Positions 1 to 7,050 of a DNA stretch of 28,261 bases are shown here, in pieces. Numbering within the stretch: position 1 is the stretch's first letter; the number at the start of each line of letters is the position of its first letter. Origin of the DNA: SZUA-254 sp031379665. Its GTDB lineage: Bacteria; Bacteroidota; Ignavibacteria; UBA10030; SZUA-254. The stretch lies in NCBI GenBank assembly GCA_031379665.1, contig JANNFI010000019.1:1-28261 (forward strand). Reading direction: 5' to 3'. The position numbers were made by a program, and so were the translations under genes. The notes below the pieces were generated by a model, which did not search any database, had not been told where the DNA came from, and saw nothing but the letters and a program-made list of their open reading frames with translations.

Positions 1-583
1 GGTAGCGACGCAGGACCGCCGCCCTCTCCCCGGGGAGGAAGGCCTTTCCGGCCGCGGTCCGACGGTCCATCCTGGCGATGTACGGGCCCAGGCAGCGCCC
101 GGCGAGGATAGCTTCCTCATCAGGTCCGAGGGCTGTCGAAAGCTCCTCGCGGAGGATTTCAGGAGGGATTCCCTTGCCCTTCAACCGATGCTCGATCATC
201 CTGCCGCCGGCGGGTCGGCGAAGCTGGGCGTCGTGGATATAGGCCCTCACGTAGGCGCGGTCGTCAGCAAGACCCGCCTCGCGGAGAGCGCCGATCGCGG
301 ATTCGATCGCCTGCGTCGGGAACAAGAGGGAGGTGAGCTTTTTCCAGATTTCGTTTTCGGTCCGCCGCCTCCGGCCCGCGTATCTGACGGCGGCCAGTCG
401 CGCGGCGCCAAACTCTTCCTCTCCCCGGAGGAGTTCCAGGGTTTCGGGAGAGACGTCGTCACCCTTGCGAAGCCCCGCGCGCAGGAGCACCGGGGATCGC
501 ACGCCGACCGCAAAAGAGCCGTCGAGGAAGACCGAGTATCGTTCCGGGTCTTTCTTCTGTCGTTCGATCTTCGTGACGATCAT
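1..583 (-). CDS. recX: RecX family regulatory protein (partial, C-terminus beyond window)
   Basis: RecX binds the RecA filament and modulates recombinase activity. An open frame runs from an ATG at 583 to the window edge, giving 194 residues without a stop. The N-terminus begins MIVTKIERQKKDPERYSVFL, the typical RecX opening, and continues with a VFLDGSFAVGV strand. Arg/Lys-rich helical repeats follow, including RRRRTENEIWKKL, ALREAGLADDRAYVRAYI and HRLKGKGIPPEILREEL, matching the tandem three-helix repeats of the family. The start lies 25 nt after the recA stop. No in-frame ATG, GTG or TTG exists between that stop and this ATG, and there is no clear Shine-Dalgarno, so translation is probably coupled to recA. 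The family is clear; only the C-terminal end is unseen. Confidence 0.93.
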   Translation of the reverse strand, partial: MIVTKIERQKKDPERYSVFLDGSFAVGVRSPVLLRAGLRKGDDVSPETLELLRGEEEFGAARLAAVRYAGRRRRTENEIWKKLTSLLFPTQAIESAIGALREAGLADDRAYVRAYIHDAQLRRPAGGRMIEHRLKGKGIPPEILREELSTALGPDEEAILAGRCLGPYIARMDRRTAAGKAFLPGERAAVLRRY

Positions 584-608
584 CGCCGACGGTCGGGGGT
601 GTCGGTCG

Positions 609-1730
609 TCAGGCCTTGACCGGCTTCTTCGCGACCTCCTGCTTCGCCACGGGAGGGGCCGCGGGAACCGCTGCCGCCGGTGTCTGTGCAGGTTGCGCGG
701 GGCGCGCCGCGGGCTTCGGCGCCTCTTCGGCGAGTCCAAGGGCTACCCGGAGAGCCAGGTTGATCTCCGATGTTATTTTTTCGTTCTCAGCGAGATACTT
801 CTTCACGGCGTCCCTGCCCTGGCCGATCCGTTCGCCGTTGTAGGCGAACCAGCTGCCGCTCTTCGCGATGATATTCCTTTCGACAGCGGTGTCGATGAGA
901 TCGCCGATCCGCGAGATTCCCTCATTATAGAGGACGTCGAACTGCGCCTCCTTGAACGGCGGGGCGACCTTGTTCTTCACCACCTTCACGCGAACCCTGT
1001 TCCCGACGATGTTGGTGCCGTCCTTGATCGCTTCGATGCGACGGACGTCGAGCCTGAGCGACGCGTAGAACTTGAGGGCGTTACCGCCGGTGGTGGTTTC
1101 AGGGTTGCCGAACATCACTCCGATCTTCATGCGGAGCTGGTTGGTGAACATCACGGTCGTGCGGGACTTGCTGATCGCCGAGGTGAGTTTCCTGAGCGCC
1201 TGGGACATCAAACGGGCCTGGACGCCCATCGTCGGGTCTCCCATTTCCCCCTCGATCTCGGCCCGGGGGGTGAGCGCCGCCACCGAGTCGATGACGACGA
1301 CGTCGAGGGCCCCGCTGCGGACGAGGGTCTCGACGATCTCGAGCGCCTGCTCGCCGTATTCCGGCTGGCTGAGCAGGAGGTTGTTGACGTCCACGCCGAG
1401 CTTCCGGGCGTACGTCAGGTCGAGGGCGTGTTCGGTGTCGATGAAGGCGGCGATGCCGTTGTTCTTCTGGGCCTCGGCGATGATGTGGAGACAGATGGTG
1501 GTCTTGCCCGACGCCTCCGGCCCGAAGATTTCGATCACGCGCCCGCGGGGGACCCCGCCGATGCCGATGGCGGCATCGAGGGAGATCGATCCCGTCGATA
1601 TCGAGTCGATCTTCGCGATGGGGCCATCGTCGAGCTTCATGATGGCGCCCTTGCCGTGCTGTTTTTCGATCTGTTCGAGCGCAATACGCAGCGCCTGCAT
1701 CCGCGCTTCGTTTCTGTTGGTGTCTGCCAT
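609..1730 (-). CDS. recA: Recombinase RecA
   Basis: ATP-dependent recombinase that forms filaments on single-stranded DNA, drives homologous strand exchange and activates SOS cleavage. The 373-residue product is full length. It shows Walker A GPEASGKT at residues 70-77, the EHALD segment at about 100, Walker B VVVID at 144-148, and the DNA-binding L2 loop with RMKIGVMFGNPETTTGG at about 200-216. The C-terminal tail from about residue 335 is Ala/Pro-rich and ends KKPVKA, unlike the acidic tail of E. coli RecA. GGAAAGG precedes the ATG by a usual distance. recX follows 25 nt downstream and a response regulator gene lies 62 nt upstream. No recognisable SOS box was found in that short gap. Identification is certain. 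Confidence 0.99.
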   Translation of the reverse strand: MADTNRNEARMQALRIALEQIEKQHGKGAIMKLDDGPIAKIDSISTGSISLDAAIGIGGVPRGRVIEIFGPEASGKTTICLHIIAEAQKNNGIAAFIDTEHALDLTYARKLGVDVNNLLLSQPEYGEQALEIVETLVRSGALDVVVIDSVAALTPRAEIEGEMGDPTMGVQARLMSQALRKLTSAISKSRTTVMFTNQLRMKIGVMFGNPETTTGGNALKFYASLRLDVRRIEAIKDGTNIVGNRVRVKVVKNKVAPPFKEAQFDVLYNEGISRIGDLIDTAVERNIIAKSGSWFAYNGERIGQGRDAVKKYLAENEKITSEINLALRVALGLAEEAPKPAARPAQPAQTPAAAVPAAPPVAKQEVAKKPVKA

Positions 1731-1792
1731 GAACTTGCCTTTCCGGTGCTGTGAGTGAGTGACGATTCGGGCGGAAATCCGGGACGTTCCCG

Positions 1793-2197
1793 TCAGTGTT
1801 CGTAAAATCGGTCGAGGAGGTCGGTGAGGATCGACTTCACTCCCACGACATCAAAGGGTTTTTCGACGTAATCGTCCGCACCGATATCCCGGGCGGTTTT
1901 CCGCGCGTCGAAATCGTCGATCGAGGACATGAAGACGTACGGTATCGAGCGCAGAGTGGGATCGCTCTTGACCTTCTCGAAGAGGTCAAACCCGTTCATC
2001 ACGGGCATCCTGACGTCGCTCAGGATCAGGTCGGGTTTCTGCCGGACCATCTTCTCGAGGGCCTCCTCCCCGCCCGCGGCGGTGACGACCTTTACCGGCC
2101 CGCCCCGGACCGCAGCCTTCACCGCGTTCAGCCACATCGCTTCGTCGTCGACGAAGAGGACGGTTTTTCGTTTCGCTGACGGCGATGTTCGGGCCAA
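1793..2197 (-). CDS. Stand-alone CheY-like response regulator (receiver domain only)
   Basis: Single receiver domain of 134 residues with no output domain. It carries the acidic pair D17-D18 (VLFVDDE), the phospho-acceptor D61 (ILSDVRMP), serines S91/S92 at the switch position and K113 in YVEKPF, so it should be phosphorylatable. The start is a TTG at 2197: AAAGGAG lies six bases upstream, and no ATG in this frame precedes the DD motif. The stop is followed at once by a small palindrome (CGGGA, 3-nt loop, TCCCG, at 1780-1792) that may weaken read-through into recA. A promoter lies about 55 nt upstream. No histidine kinase is adjacent, so the partner and output are unknown. It sits between cinA and recA, genes that are often close neighbours. 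Confidence 0.92.
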   Translation of the reverse strand: MARTSPSAKRKTVLFVDDEAMWLNAVKAAVRGGPVKVVTAAGGEEALEKMVRQKPDLILSDVRMPVMNGFDLFEKVKSDPTLRSIPYVFMSSIDDFDARKTARDIGADDYVEKPFDVVGVKSILTDLLDRFYEH

Positions 2198-2252
2198 GGA
2201 TCTCCTTTAGGACAGTCTTCAAATATTTCGGAGACGAGCGTGAGACGCGGAT

Positions 2253-2284
2253 CAAAAGTAAGATTTTTTGATATGGATGTCAAG
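2253..2284 (-). promoter_or_regulatory. Predicted promoter of the response regulator gene
   Basis: On the minus strand TTGACA (2278-2283) is followed 17 nt later by TACTTT. Read as a Bacteroidota promoter, it is TTG, 20 nt, then TACTTTTG (2253-2260), which matches the TAnnTTTG -7 box. Transcription would start near 2246, giving a leader of about 50 nt with a strong Shine-Dalgarno at its end. Predicted by eye only. Confidence 0.6.
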
Positions 2285-2408
2285 TGGGTCCCGACCCCCT
2301 GCTCGCGGACTCCTGCGATCATGATCTGTGGATGGAACGGACGATCCTTCTGTTGGAATCCGGGGGGGGAGCAGGTCCCGCGTCAATGGCGACGCGCAGA
2401 GCGACGGG

Positions 2409-2429
2409 CGCGCGGATCGCGGCCGCGCG
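2409..2429 (-). terminator. GC hairpin directly after the cinA stop
   Basis: CGCGCGG (2409-2415) and CCGCGCG (2423-2429) form a perfect 7-bp stem with a 7-nt loop, touching the cinA TAA at 2430-2432. No U-tract follows, so termination may be weak or Rho-assisted. The remaining 2285-2408 spacer shows nothing recognisable. Confidence 0.35.
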
Positions 2430-3671
2430 TTATTCCAGCCGAAGCAGCTTCCGGCGGATCAGGTCGAGCGCCGCCGCGGTGGCACGTTCGACCACCCGTT
2501 CCCGGCCCTCGCCGAAGGTGTGCTTCAGGGCGACTGATCCCGAGTCGTCGGACCAGGCGATCCAGACGGTTCCGACAGGTTTTTCGGGGTTGCCGCCCGA
2601 CGGACCCGCGATGCCGGTGACGGCGACGCCGATGTCGGACCCGGTCGCCTGCCGGACACCAAGGGCCATCGCCAGCGCCGTTTCCCGGGAGACAGCCCCG
2701 TGGGATTCGATCAGGGCGGCGTCGACGTTCAGGAGTTTTACTTTGAGCCGGTTGGCGTACGCCACCACGGAGCCCAGGAAATAGGAGGAGCTCCCCGGCA
2801 CCGACGTGAGCCGCCTGGCGATAGCGCCCCCGGTACACGACTCGGCGCACGCAAGCGTACGGCCCGACGAGGAGAGGAGCGCTCCCACGACGGATTCCAG
2901 TTCGTCTCCTTCGGCCCCGAAGACGAACCGACCGCCGCGCTCACGTATCAGCGCTTCCGCCTCGCTGATCAACCGGCGTGCCCCATCGCGCGTCGAGCCG
3001 GACGCGTCGAGCCGGAGTCTGACGCCGGAGAGCGAAGGGAGGAATGCCAGTTTCACGCCGGCGGGGAGCGATGCCGGGACGCCGAGCCTGGCGCCGAGTG
3101 CCGATTCAGAAATCCCCGAGGTACGCAGCGTACGATGCACGCTGACCGGGCCGGAAACCTTCGCCGAGAGCAGCGGGACCACGGAGTCGTTCATCATCTG
3201 TTCCATTTCGTACGGGACGCCGGGGAGCGCGATGACGATCTTTCCCTTCCTCTCGATGAGGATTCCCCCCGCCGTGCCGTAGCGGTTGTGGAGGATGGTT
3301 GCCCCGGACGGCACGGTGGCCTGTTCTTCGGCGGCGTCTGTCCAGGGTATCCCTCTGGAGGCGAGGAGGGCTGCGATCCGTTCCTTCAGCGCCGGGTCGT
3401 GGACGAGCGGAAGGCCGAAGAAAGCGGCCACCGCGGCCTTGGTCACGTCGTCGTGGGTTGGGCCGAGGCCCCCGGTGACGATGACCGCGTCAGCGGCTTC
3501 GAGCGACCCCCGCAGGCCGCGATCGATTTCCGCCTTGTCGTCGCCCACGGTGAGGACCCGCAGGACGTCGATGCCGGCGTCGCTCAGGCCGAGCGCGATG
3601 ACGGCCGCATTGGTGTTGACCACCTGGCCGATCAGCAGTTCGTCTCCGACGGTGAGGATGACCGCCTTCAT
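2430..3671 (-). CDS. cinA: CinA-like protein: MoCF-like domain plus nicotinamide-nucleotide amidase domain
   Basis: A 413-residue full-length CinA. The N-terminal COG1058/MoCF-like domain (about 1-170) has the GDELLIGQ start, TGGLGPTHDD at 66-75 and LPGVPYEME near 149-157. This domain is associated with ADP-ribose and nucleotide pyrophosphatase activity. The C-terminal PncC domain (about 255-413) has AESCTGG at 276-282 with the expected nucleophile S278, then VPGSSSYFLGSVVAYAN and VTGIAGPSGG. PncC deamidates nicotinamide mononucleotide in pyridine nucleotide salvage. The start codon overlaps the pgpA stop as ATGA, so the two are translationally coupled. cinA commonly lies near recA and has been linked to competence, which fits the dprA gene elsewhere in the window, but a role in DNA uptake is not shown here. 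Confidence 0.96.
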   Translation of the reverse strand: MKAVILTVGDELLIGQVVNTNAAVIALGLSDAGIDVLRVLTVGDDKAEIDRGLRGSLEAADAVIVTGGLGPTHDDVTKAAVAAFFGLPLVHDPALKERIAALLASRGIPWTDAAEEQATVPSGATILHNRYGTAGGILIERKGKIVIALPGVPYEMEQMMNDSVVPLLSAKVSGPVSVHRTLRTSGISESALGARLGVPASLPAGVKLAFLPSLSGVRLRLDASGSTRDGARRLISEAEALIRERGGRFVFGAEGDELESVVGALLSSSGRTLACAESCTGGAIARRLTSVPGSSSYFLGSVVAYANRLKVKLLNVDAALIESHGAVSRETALAMALGVRQATGSDIGVAVTGIAGPSGGNPEKPVGTVWIAWSDDSGSVALKHTFGEGRERVVERATAAALDLIRRKLLRLE

Positions 3672-4228
3672 CCGACGAGCCAGAGAATGGCGTGGGTGAC
3701 GGCGTTGGCGTAGACCCCGGCCGCGACGTCGTCAAGCATAATGCCCCATCCACGTGCGGCCCTCTCGAGCGACGCGACCGGGGGAGGCTTGACGATGTCG
3801 AAGAGCCGGAACGCGGCGAACGCCAGGAGGATCGCCGGCATCTCTTTCGGCAGGAAGAGCAGGGCGACCCACATTCCGACTATTTCGTCGATGACCACGA
3901 TCGAGGGATCGGGGTGGAGGGCCGGTCCGGGCTGGAAGATCCGTTTCGCGGCTGCCGAGGAAGCCTGCAGGGTGTTTCCGTCGGCGAGCGCGACACACTC
4001 CGCGGCCCACCGTCCGGCGAAGAACACGACAACGATCAGGGACGTGAGGACGAGCGGCGAGGAGACGCCGGGGATGAGGTAGAGGAGGAGTCCCGCGAGC
4101 GTCCCGACGGTGCCGGACGCCCAGGGCGCATAACCGGTGTACGCCCCGGTCGCGATGAACCGTGCTACCGCGGGGGCGCTCCGCCCGGTGGCCTCACCGG
4201 GGGCCGGCGGGTTCCGATGCGCGGGCAT
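3668..4228 (-). CDS. pgpA: Phosphatidylglycerophosphatase A
   Basis: Membrane enzyme that dephosphorylates phosphatidylglycerol phosphate to phosphatidylglycerol, the step after PgsA. The 186-residue product has the family signatures ATGAYTGYAPWASGTVGTL (about 26-44), DPSIVVIDEIVG (107-118), FRLFDIVKPPP (140-150) and GIMLDDVAAGVYAN (162-175), with hydrophobic segments around 43-72, 119-143 and 165-185. The ATG at 4228 overlaps the end of pgsA by 35 nt, and its stop overlaps the cinA start by 4 nt (ATGA). Co-location of pgsA and pgpA supports consecutive steps in one pathway. The first 20 residues are Pro/Ala-rich and poorly conserved, so a slightly later start is possible. Confidence 0.93.
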   Translation of the reverse strand: MPAHRNPPAPGEATGRSAPAVARFIATGAYTGYAPWASGTVGTLAGLLLYLIPGVSSPLVLTSLIVVVFFAGRWAAECVALADGNTLQASSAAAKRIFQPGPALHPDPSIVVIDEIVGMWVALLFLPKEMPAILLAFAAFRLFDIVKPPPVASLERAARGWGIMLDDVAAGVYANAVTHAILWLVG

Positions 4229-4808
4229 AGAGGTCGGCGAGAAAGCGCCGGTTGTCGACGCAGTACATAAGCCCCGTGGCGACGCTCGAGATGGTGACCA
4301 CCAGCATCATCCCGAAGAGGACCTGGGGGTCCGTCAGTGCGTCGAGTGTGCCGGAGAATTCGAACCGGATCACCGGAACCGATCCGGCGACGTGCAGCAA
4401 CAGGATGTACCAGATGACGATGAATTCCCCAAAGGTCTTCGCCTGCGCCGTTTTCGAGGTCACGATGGGGTGGTCGGTCCATTCGCCGTAACTCCGCAGG
4501 GCCGTGATCACGATGTCGCGGGCGACGATGACCCAGACCATCCAGGCGTCGATCAGTCCGAGAGCCGAAAACGTGAAGAGCGCTGCGCTTGCCAGGATCT
4601 TGTCGGCCAGGGGGTCGAGGAACTTTCCCCACCGCGACTGGCTCCCATATTTCCGCGCGATCCAACCGTCGTACCAGTCGGTCAACGCGGCAACGACGTA
4701 GACGACGACCGACAGCTGCCGCTGGAGCGATGAATCCGAAATGAGGAGGACGACGAACAGGGGGGTGAGGAAGATCCGAAGGATCGTCAGCGAATTTGGC
4801 AGTGACAT
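4194..4808 (-). CDS. pgsA: CDP-diacylglycerol--glycerol-3-phosphate 3-phosphatidyltransferase
   Basis: Inner-membrane enzyme that makes phosphatidylglycerol phosphate from CDP-diacylglycerol and glycerol-3-phosphate. The 204-residue protein opens MSLPNSLTILRIFLTPLFVV, the usual PgsA start. It carries the complete CDP-alcohol phosphatidyltransferase motif: D44, D47-G48, A51-R52, G61, D65 and D69. Several hydrophobic helices follow (about 72-100, 125-148 and 160-182). No Shine-Dalgarno precedes the ATG. The upstream spacer contains an AT-rich 12-bp repeat array that may belong to its regulatory region. It is the first gene of a pgsA-pgpA-cinA run. Confidence 0.95.
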   Translation of the reverse strand: MSLPNSLTILRIFLTPLFVVLLISDSSLQRQLSVVVYVVAALTDWYDGWIARKYGSQSRWGKFLDPLADKILASAALFTFSALGLIDAWMVWVIVARDIVITALRSYGEWTDHPIVTSKTAQAKTFGEFIVIWYILLLHVAGSVPVIRFEFSGTLDALTDPQVLFGMMLVVTISSVATGLMYCVDNRRFLADLYARASEPAGPR

Positions 4809-4843
4809 CGGTCGCGGGAAGGGTTACGGTCTTTGGTGGCGTT

Positions 4844-4915
4844 GATTACCTAATTGATTACCCGATTGATCGTCCAATTGTTTACCCAATCGATCACCAA
4901 ATCGAAGTCCCAATA
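4844..4915. repeat. Degenerate 12-bp tandem repeat, six units
   Basis: Six consecutive 12-nt units related to GATTACCCAATT occupy 4844-4855, 4856-4867, 4868-4879, 4880-4891, 4892-4903 and 4904-4915, with decay into 4927. The block is markedly AT-richer than its surroundings. It lies between the rpmB terminator and pgsA, ending about 35 nt upstream of the pgsA ATG. On the minus strand the units read like AATTGGGTAATC. The function is unknown; a protein-binding array or a decayed satellite are both possible. Confidence 0.75.
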
Positions 4916-4930
4916 TATCCAATCCCGGGA

Positions 4931-4959
4931 AATAAAAAAGCCCAACCAACGGTTGGGCT
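4931..4959 (-). terminator. Rho-independent terminator of rpmB
   Basis: AGCCCAACC (4939-4947), a 3-nt loop and GGTTGGGCT (4951-4959) form a perfect 9-bp stem. On the minus strand it is followed by TTTTTTATT. It lies 27 nt after the rpmB stop and is a textbook intrinsic terminator. Confidence 0.9.
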
Positions 4960-4986
4960 TCGGTATACTGTTCGGGAGAACGAGTG

Positions 4987-5178
4987 TCAGGCGGCCTTGC
5001 GCACCAGCCCCTGCTTGATGCAGGTAGTGCAGACGCGCATACGTCGGACCCGGCCGTTCACGTCCGCGCGCACGCGCTGGAGGTTCGGGAGCCAGCGACG
5101 GCGTGTTTTGTTGTGGGCGTGGCTGATGTTGTTGCCGGTAACCGGCCTTTTTTCACAAATTTGGCAGACTTTTGACAT
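4987..5178 (-). CDS. rpmB: 50S ribosomal protein L28
   Basis: Small basic protein of the large ribosomal subunit, 63 residues, opening MSKVCQICEKRPVTGNNISH and continuing with the characteristic NKTRRRWLPNLQ segment. Cysteines at 5, 8, 50 and 53 form two CxxC pairs, so this is the zinc-binding (C+) form. An AGGATAG sequence precedes the ATG. It is monocistronic: its own promoter lies upstream and a strong terminator downstream. Spacing to the neighbouring genes on both sides supports independent transcription. Confidence 0.98.
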   Translation of the reverse strand: MSKVCQICEKRPVTGNNISHAHNKTRRRWLPNLQRVRADVNGRVRRMRVCTTCIKQGLVRKAA

Positions 5179-5229
5179 TGCTCTATCCTAACCTGTCTTT
5201 CCCTGGGATGATTCGATTGAATTTAGATT

Positions 5230-5260
5230 CCAATATACGAAAAAGTTCGTATTGCGCAAA
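5230..5260 (-). promoter_or_regulatory. Predicted rpmB promoter with palindromic spacer
   Basis: On the minus strand TTTG (5257-5260), exactly 19 nt, then TATATTGG (5230-5237) closely match the Bacteroidota -33/-7 promoter pattern. An inverted repeat, ATACGAA, 4 nt, TTCGTAT (5235-5252), occupies the spacer and touches the -7 box, so it could be an operator. The rpmB start lies about 50 nt downstream. Confidence 0.6.
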
Positions 5261-5305
5261 CGCTTCCGCCCCTGGGCCCCTGGGGTTTTTCCGCCCTCCT
5301 GGCGC

Positions 5306-5773
5306 CTACCGGAAGAAGTATCGGGCGCCGATCGCAATGTTCAGCTGGAGGGCGAAGTCGGGGGCGACATCGATGACCGGGACGATCTCCCCGAAGAGGT
5401 CGATCGGAGCGTCGGGAATGTAATAGGCAATCCCGCCTACGATGCGAACGCCGACCCGGTCGGCGTCGGTGCCCCCGGTCTTGATCCTCCCGCCAATGCC
5501 ATAATACACCGGGAGGTCGGCGCGCTTCGTGACGCCATCGGTATGGAAGATGTAGTCGACGTGCACGTGGAACGTTGTCTCGTGGGCAAAGGACCAGGCA
5601 AGCGCGGCATCGAGCGCGGTGGTCTGGCCCATCCAGCCCTTGAACGCGATGCCCGTCGGCTCGCCCGCGATGATTCCCAGGCCGAAACCGTTCATCTGTG
5701 CCGTGGCCGTCTGCGCGCAGAATCCGACGACGACGATGAGGAGGATGAATGTGGCGATTTTCGTGAAAGACAT
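5306..5773 (-). CDS. Small outer-membrane beta-barrel protein (predicted)
   Basis: A 155-residue exported protein. Residues 1-25 form a signal peptide ending TATA before Q26. The remainder alternates hydrophobic and polar residues in short strands separated by Gly and Asp, for example GFGLGIIAGEPTGIAF, VHVDYIFH, VYYGIGGRI, VGVRIVGGIAYYI and LQLNIAIGARYFF. It ends in aromatic residues before a final Arg, consistent with a barrel of about eight strands. I recognise the general type but not a named family. A strong AGGAGAG ribosome site sits before the ATG. It lies 34 nt after the second permease gene, so it may be the last gene of the exporter operon, although a membership test is needed because gene order alone is weak evidence. 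Confidence 0.8.
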   Translation of the reverse strand: MSFTKIATFILLIVVVGFCAQTATAQMNGFGLGIIAGEPTGIAFKGWMGQTTALDAALAWSFAHETTFHVHVDYIFHTDGVTKRADLPVYYGIGGRIKTGGTDADRVGVRIVGGIAYYIPDAPIDLFGEIVPVIDVAPDFALQLNIAIGARYFFR

Positions 5774-5807
5774 TGGTGCTCTCCTGTGGTAAAGTGCGGT
5801 TAAGTGT

Positions 5808-7037
5808 TCAGGTCGCCCGGAGGGCGGACACGATGTTCATCCGCGAAGCGCGGACGGCGGGGAGGAATCCCCCGATCACGCCCATGATGAATCCGAAGAC
5901 GAACGTAGACACGATCACGTCCGTCGTCAGGTCGAAGCCGAACGCGAGTTCGGTGAACGTTCCGAAGTTCATTGTCGAGATCACCAGGAGCTGAAGGAAC
6001 GACGCGGCGAAGACACCGACCGCCGAGCCCGCCAGGCCGATGAGGATCGCCTCGAGGAGAAAGGTGGAAAGGATCGTCATTCTTCGGAAGCCGAGGGCGC
6101 GGAGCGTGCCGATCTCGACAGTCCTGTTCGACACGGCCGCGTACATGGTGATCATCGCGCCGATGACCGCCCCGAGGCTGAAGATCACCGTCACCATCGT
6201 ACCGAGGATGGTGATGAACGAGGCCATCATGCTCGACTGTTTCGCGTAGTACTCCTTTTCCCTGAAGAGCTCGAGATAGTTCATACGCTTGTCGCCCTCG
6301 ATCCGGGCCTTCAAGGCCGCGAATTCCGACGGGTTCGTCAGCCTGAAGGTCAGCGAGGAATAGACCGGGCGTCCGAACGACGGCATGATCTGGTCCACAT
6401 CCCCCCATATTTCCGAATCGAAACCGGTCCCGCCTGTCTCGAAGACGCCCACGATCTTCCAGAGGGAACCGCCGAATTTCAGCTCCCGTCCGATGGCGAC
6501 CCCGTCGAAATTCTTCGCGATGTTCGCCCCGACAACGATCTCACCCGTGCCGAATGTGAACATTGCCCCCTCGGTGATCCGCACCCGGTCGCGCAACGGC
6601 ATCGCCGCCGCCTCGACCCCCCGCACGGTCACGTTGCCCATATCCCCCGTTCCCTTCTTCAGAATATTGATGAGGACGAAGATGTCGGCCGTGGCCATCG
6701 GCTTGCTGTCGGGTCCGAGGGCGATTTCCGGCTGTGTCTTGATGATGTTGATGGCGTCGCGGTCGATCTGGCTCATCAATTCCGTCTGCGCCGCCTTGCG
6801 AAGAACGACACCGTTGTCGTCGGAACCGGTCTCGACGAGGGTCCGCTCGAGGCCCTTCGCGAGCATCAGCACCGCCGCGAAGACGAACGCGACGAGGGAG
6901 ATGCCGGTGAGCGTGAGGATGAACGTGACGGGGCGGCTGACGAGGCTCCTGCGCATATAGATCCTGAGGTTCCTCGACAGCCTCGCGGCGACGATCAGGA
7001 CGATCAGGAGGGGAAACGTATAGAAGAATTCGGTCAT
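5808..7037 (-). CDS. ABC transporter permease, MacB/FtsX type (second permease)
   Basis: A 409-residue membrane subunit. An extra N-terminal hydrophobic segment (about 7-20) precedes the usual first helix of the family (about 38-60, TFILTLTGISLVAFVFAAVL). A large periplasmic MacB-like core domain (about 65-260) follows. Three C-terminal helices (about 275-300, 320-345 and 375-400) contain the ALGFRRMTILSTFLLEA coupling region and the closing PAVRASRMNIVSALRA motif. Such permeases use ATP to drive periplasmic movements that export lipoproteins, peptides or drugs rather than moving cargo through the membrane themselves. GAGGAG lies before the ATG, and the gene follows the other permease by 13 nt. 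The two permeases are dissimilar in sequence and probably form a heterodimer. The substrate is unknown. Confidence 0.9.
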   Translation of the reverse strand: MTEFFYTFPLLIVLIVAARLSRNLRIYMRRSLVSRPVTFILTLTGISLVAFVFAAVLMLAKGLERTLVETGSDDNGVVLRKAAQTELMSQIDRDAINIIKTQPEIALGPDSKPMATADIFVLINILKKGTGDMGNVTVRGVEAAAMPLRDRVRITEGAMFTFGTGEIVVGANIAKNFDGVAIGRELKFGGSLWKIVGVFETGGTGFDSEIWGDVDQIMPSFGRPVYSSLTFRLTNPSEFAALKARIEGDKRMNYLELFREKEYYAKQSSMMASFITILGTMVTVIFSLGAVIGAMITMYAAVSNRTVEIGTLRALGFRRMTILSTFLLEAILIGLAGSAVGVFAASFLQLLVISTMNFGTFTELAFGFDLTTDVIVSTFVFGFIMGVIGGFLPAVRASRMNIVSALRAT

Positions 7038-7050
7038 TGGCGTCTGCTCC

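Noticed and set aside
333..1754. Long open frame on the plus strand opposite recA and recX (473 codons).
   Set aside because: It is antisense to certain genes, arises from GC-rich codon bias, and its Arg/Asp/Gly-rich translation resembles no protein family.
1731..1792. Possible SOS (LexA) box before recA.
   Set aside because: The only symmetric element is a short CGGGA/TCCCG palindrome touching the regulator stop codon. It does not match a LexA motif I can name for this group.
4796..5191. Plus-strand frame through the 12-bp array, giving a repeating four-residue pattern (such as DYPI).
   Set aside because: The 12-nt period is a multiple of three, so an open frame appears by itself. The frame also runs through the rpmB terminator and antisense to rpmB.
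5262..5285. CCCCTGGGCCCCTGGGG followed by a T-run on the plus strand as a terminator.
   Set aside because: The arms pair poorly (central mismatch, no loop room), and there is no plus-strand gene upstream to terminate.
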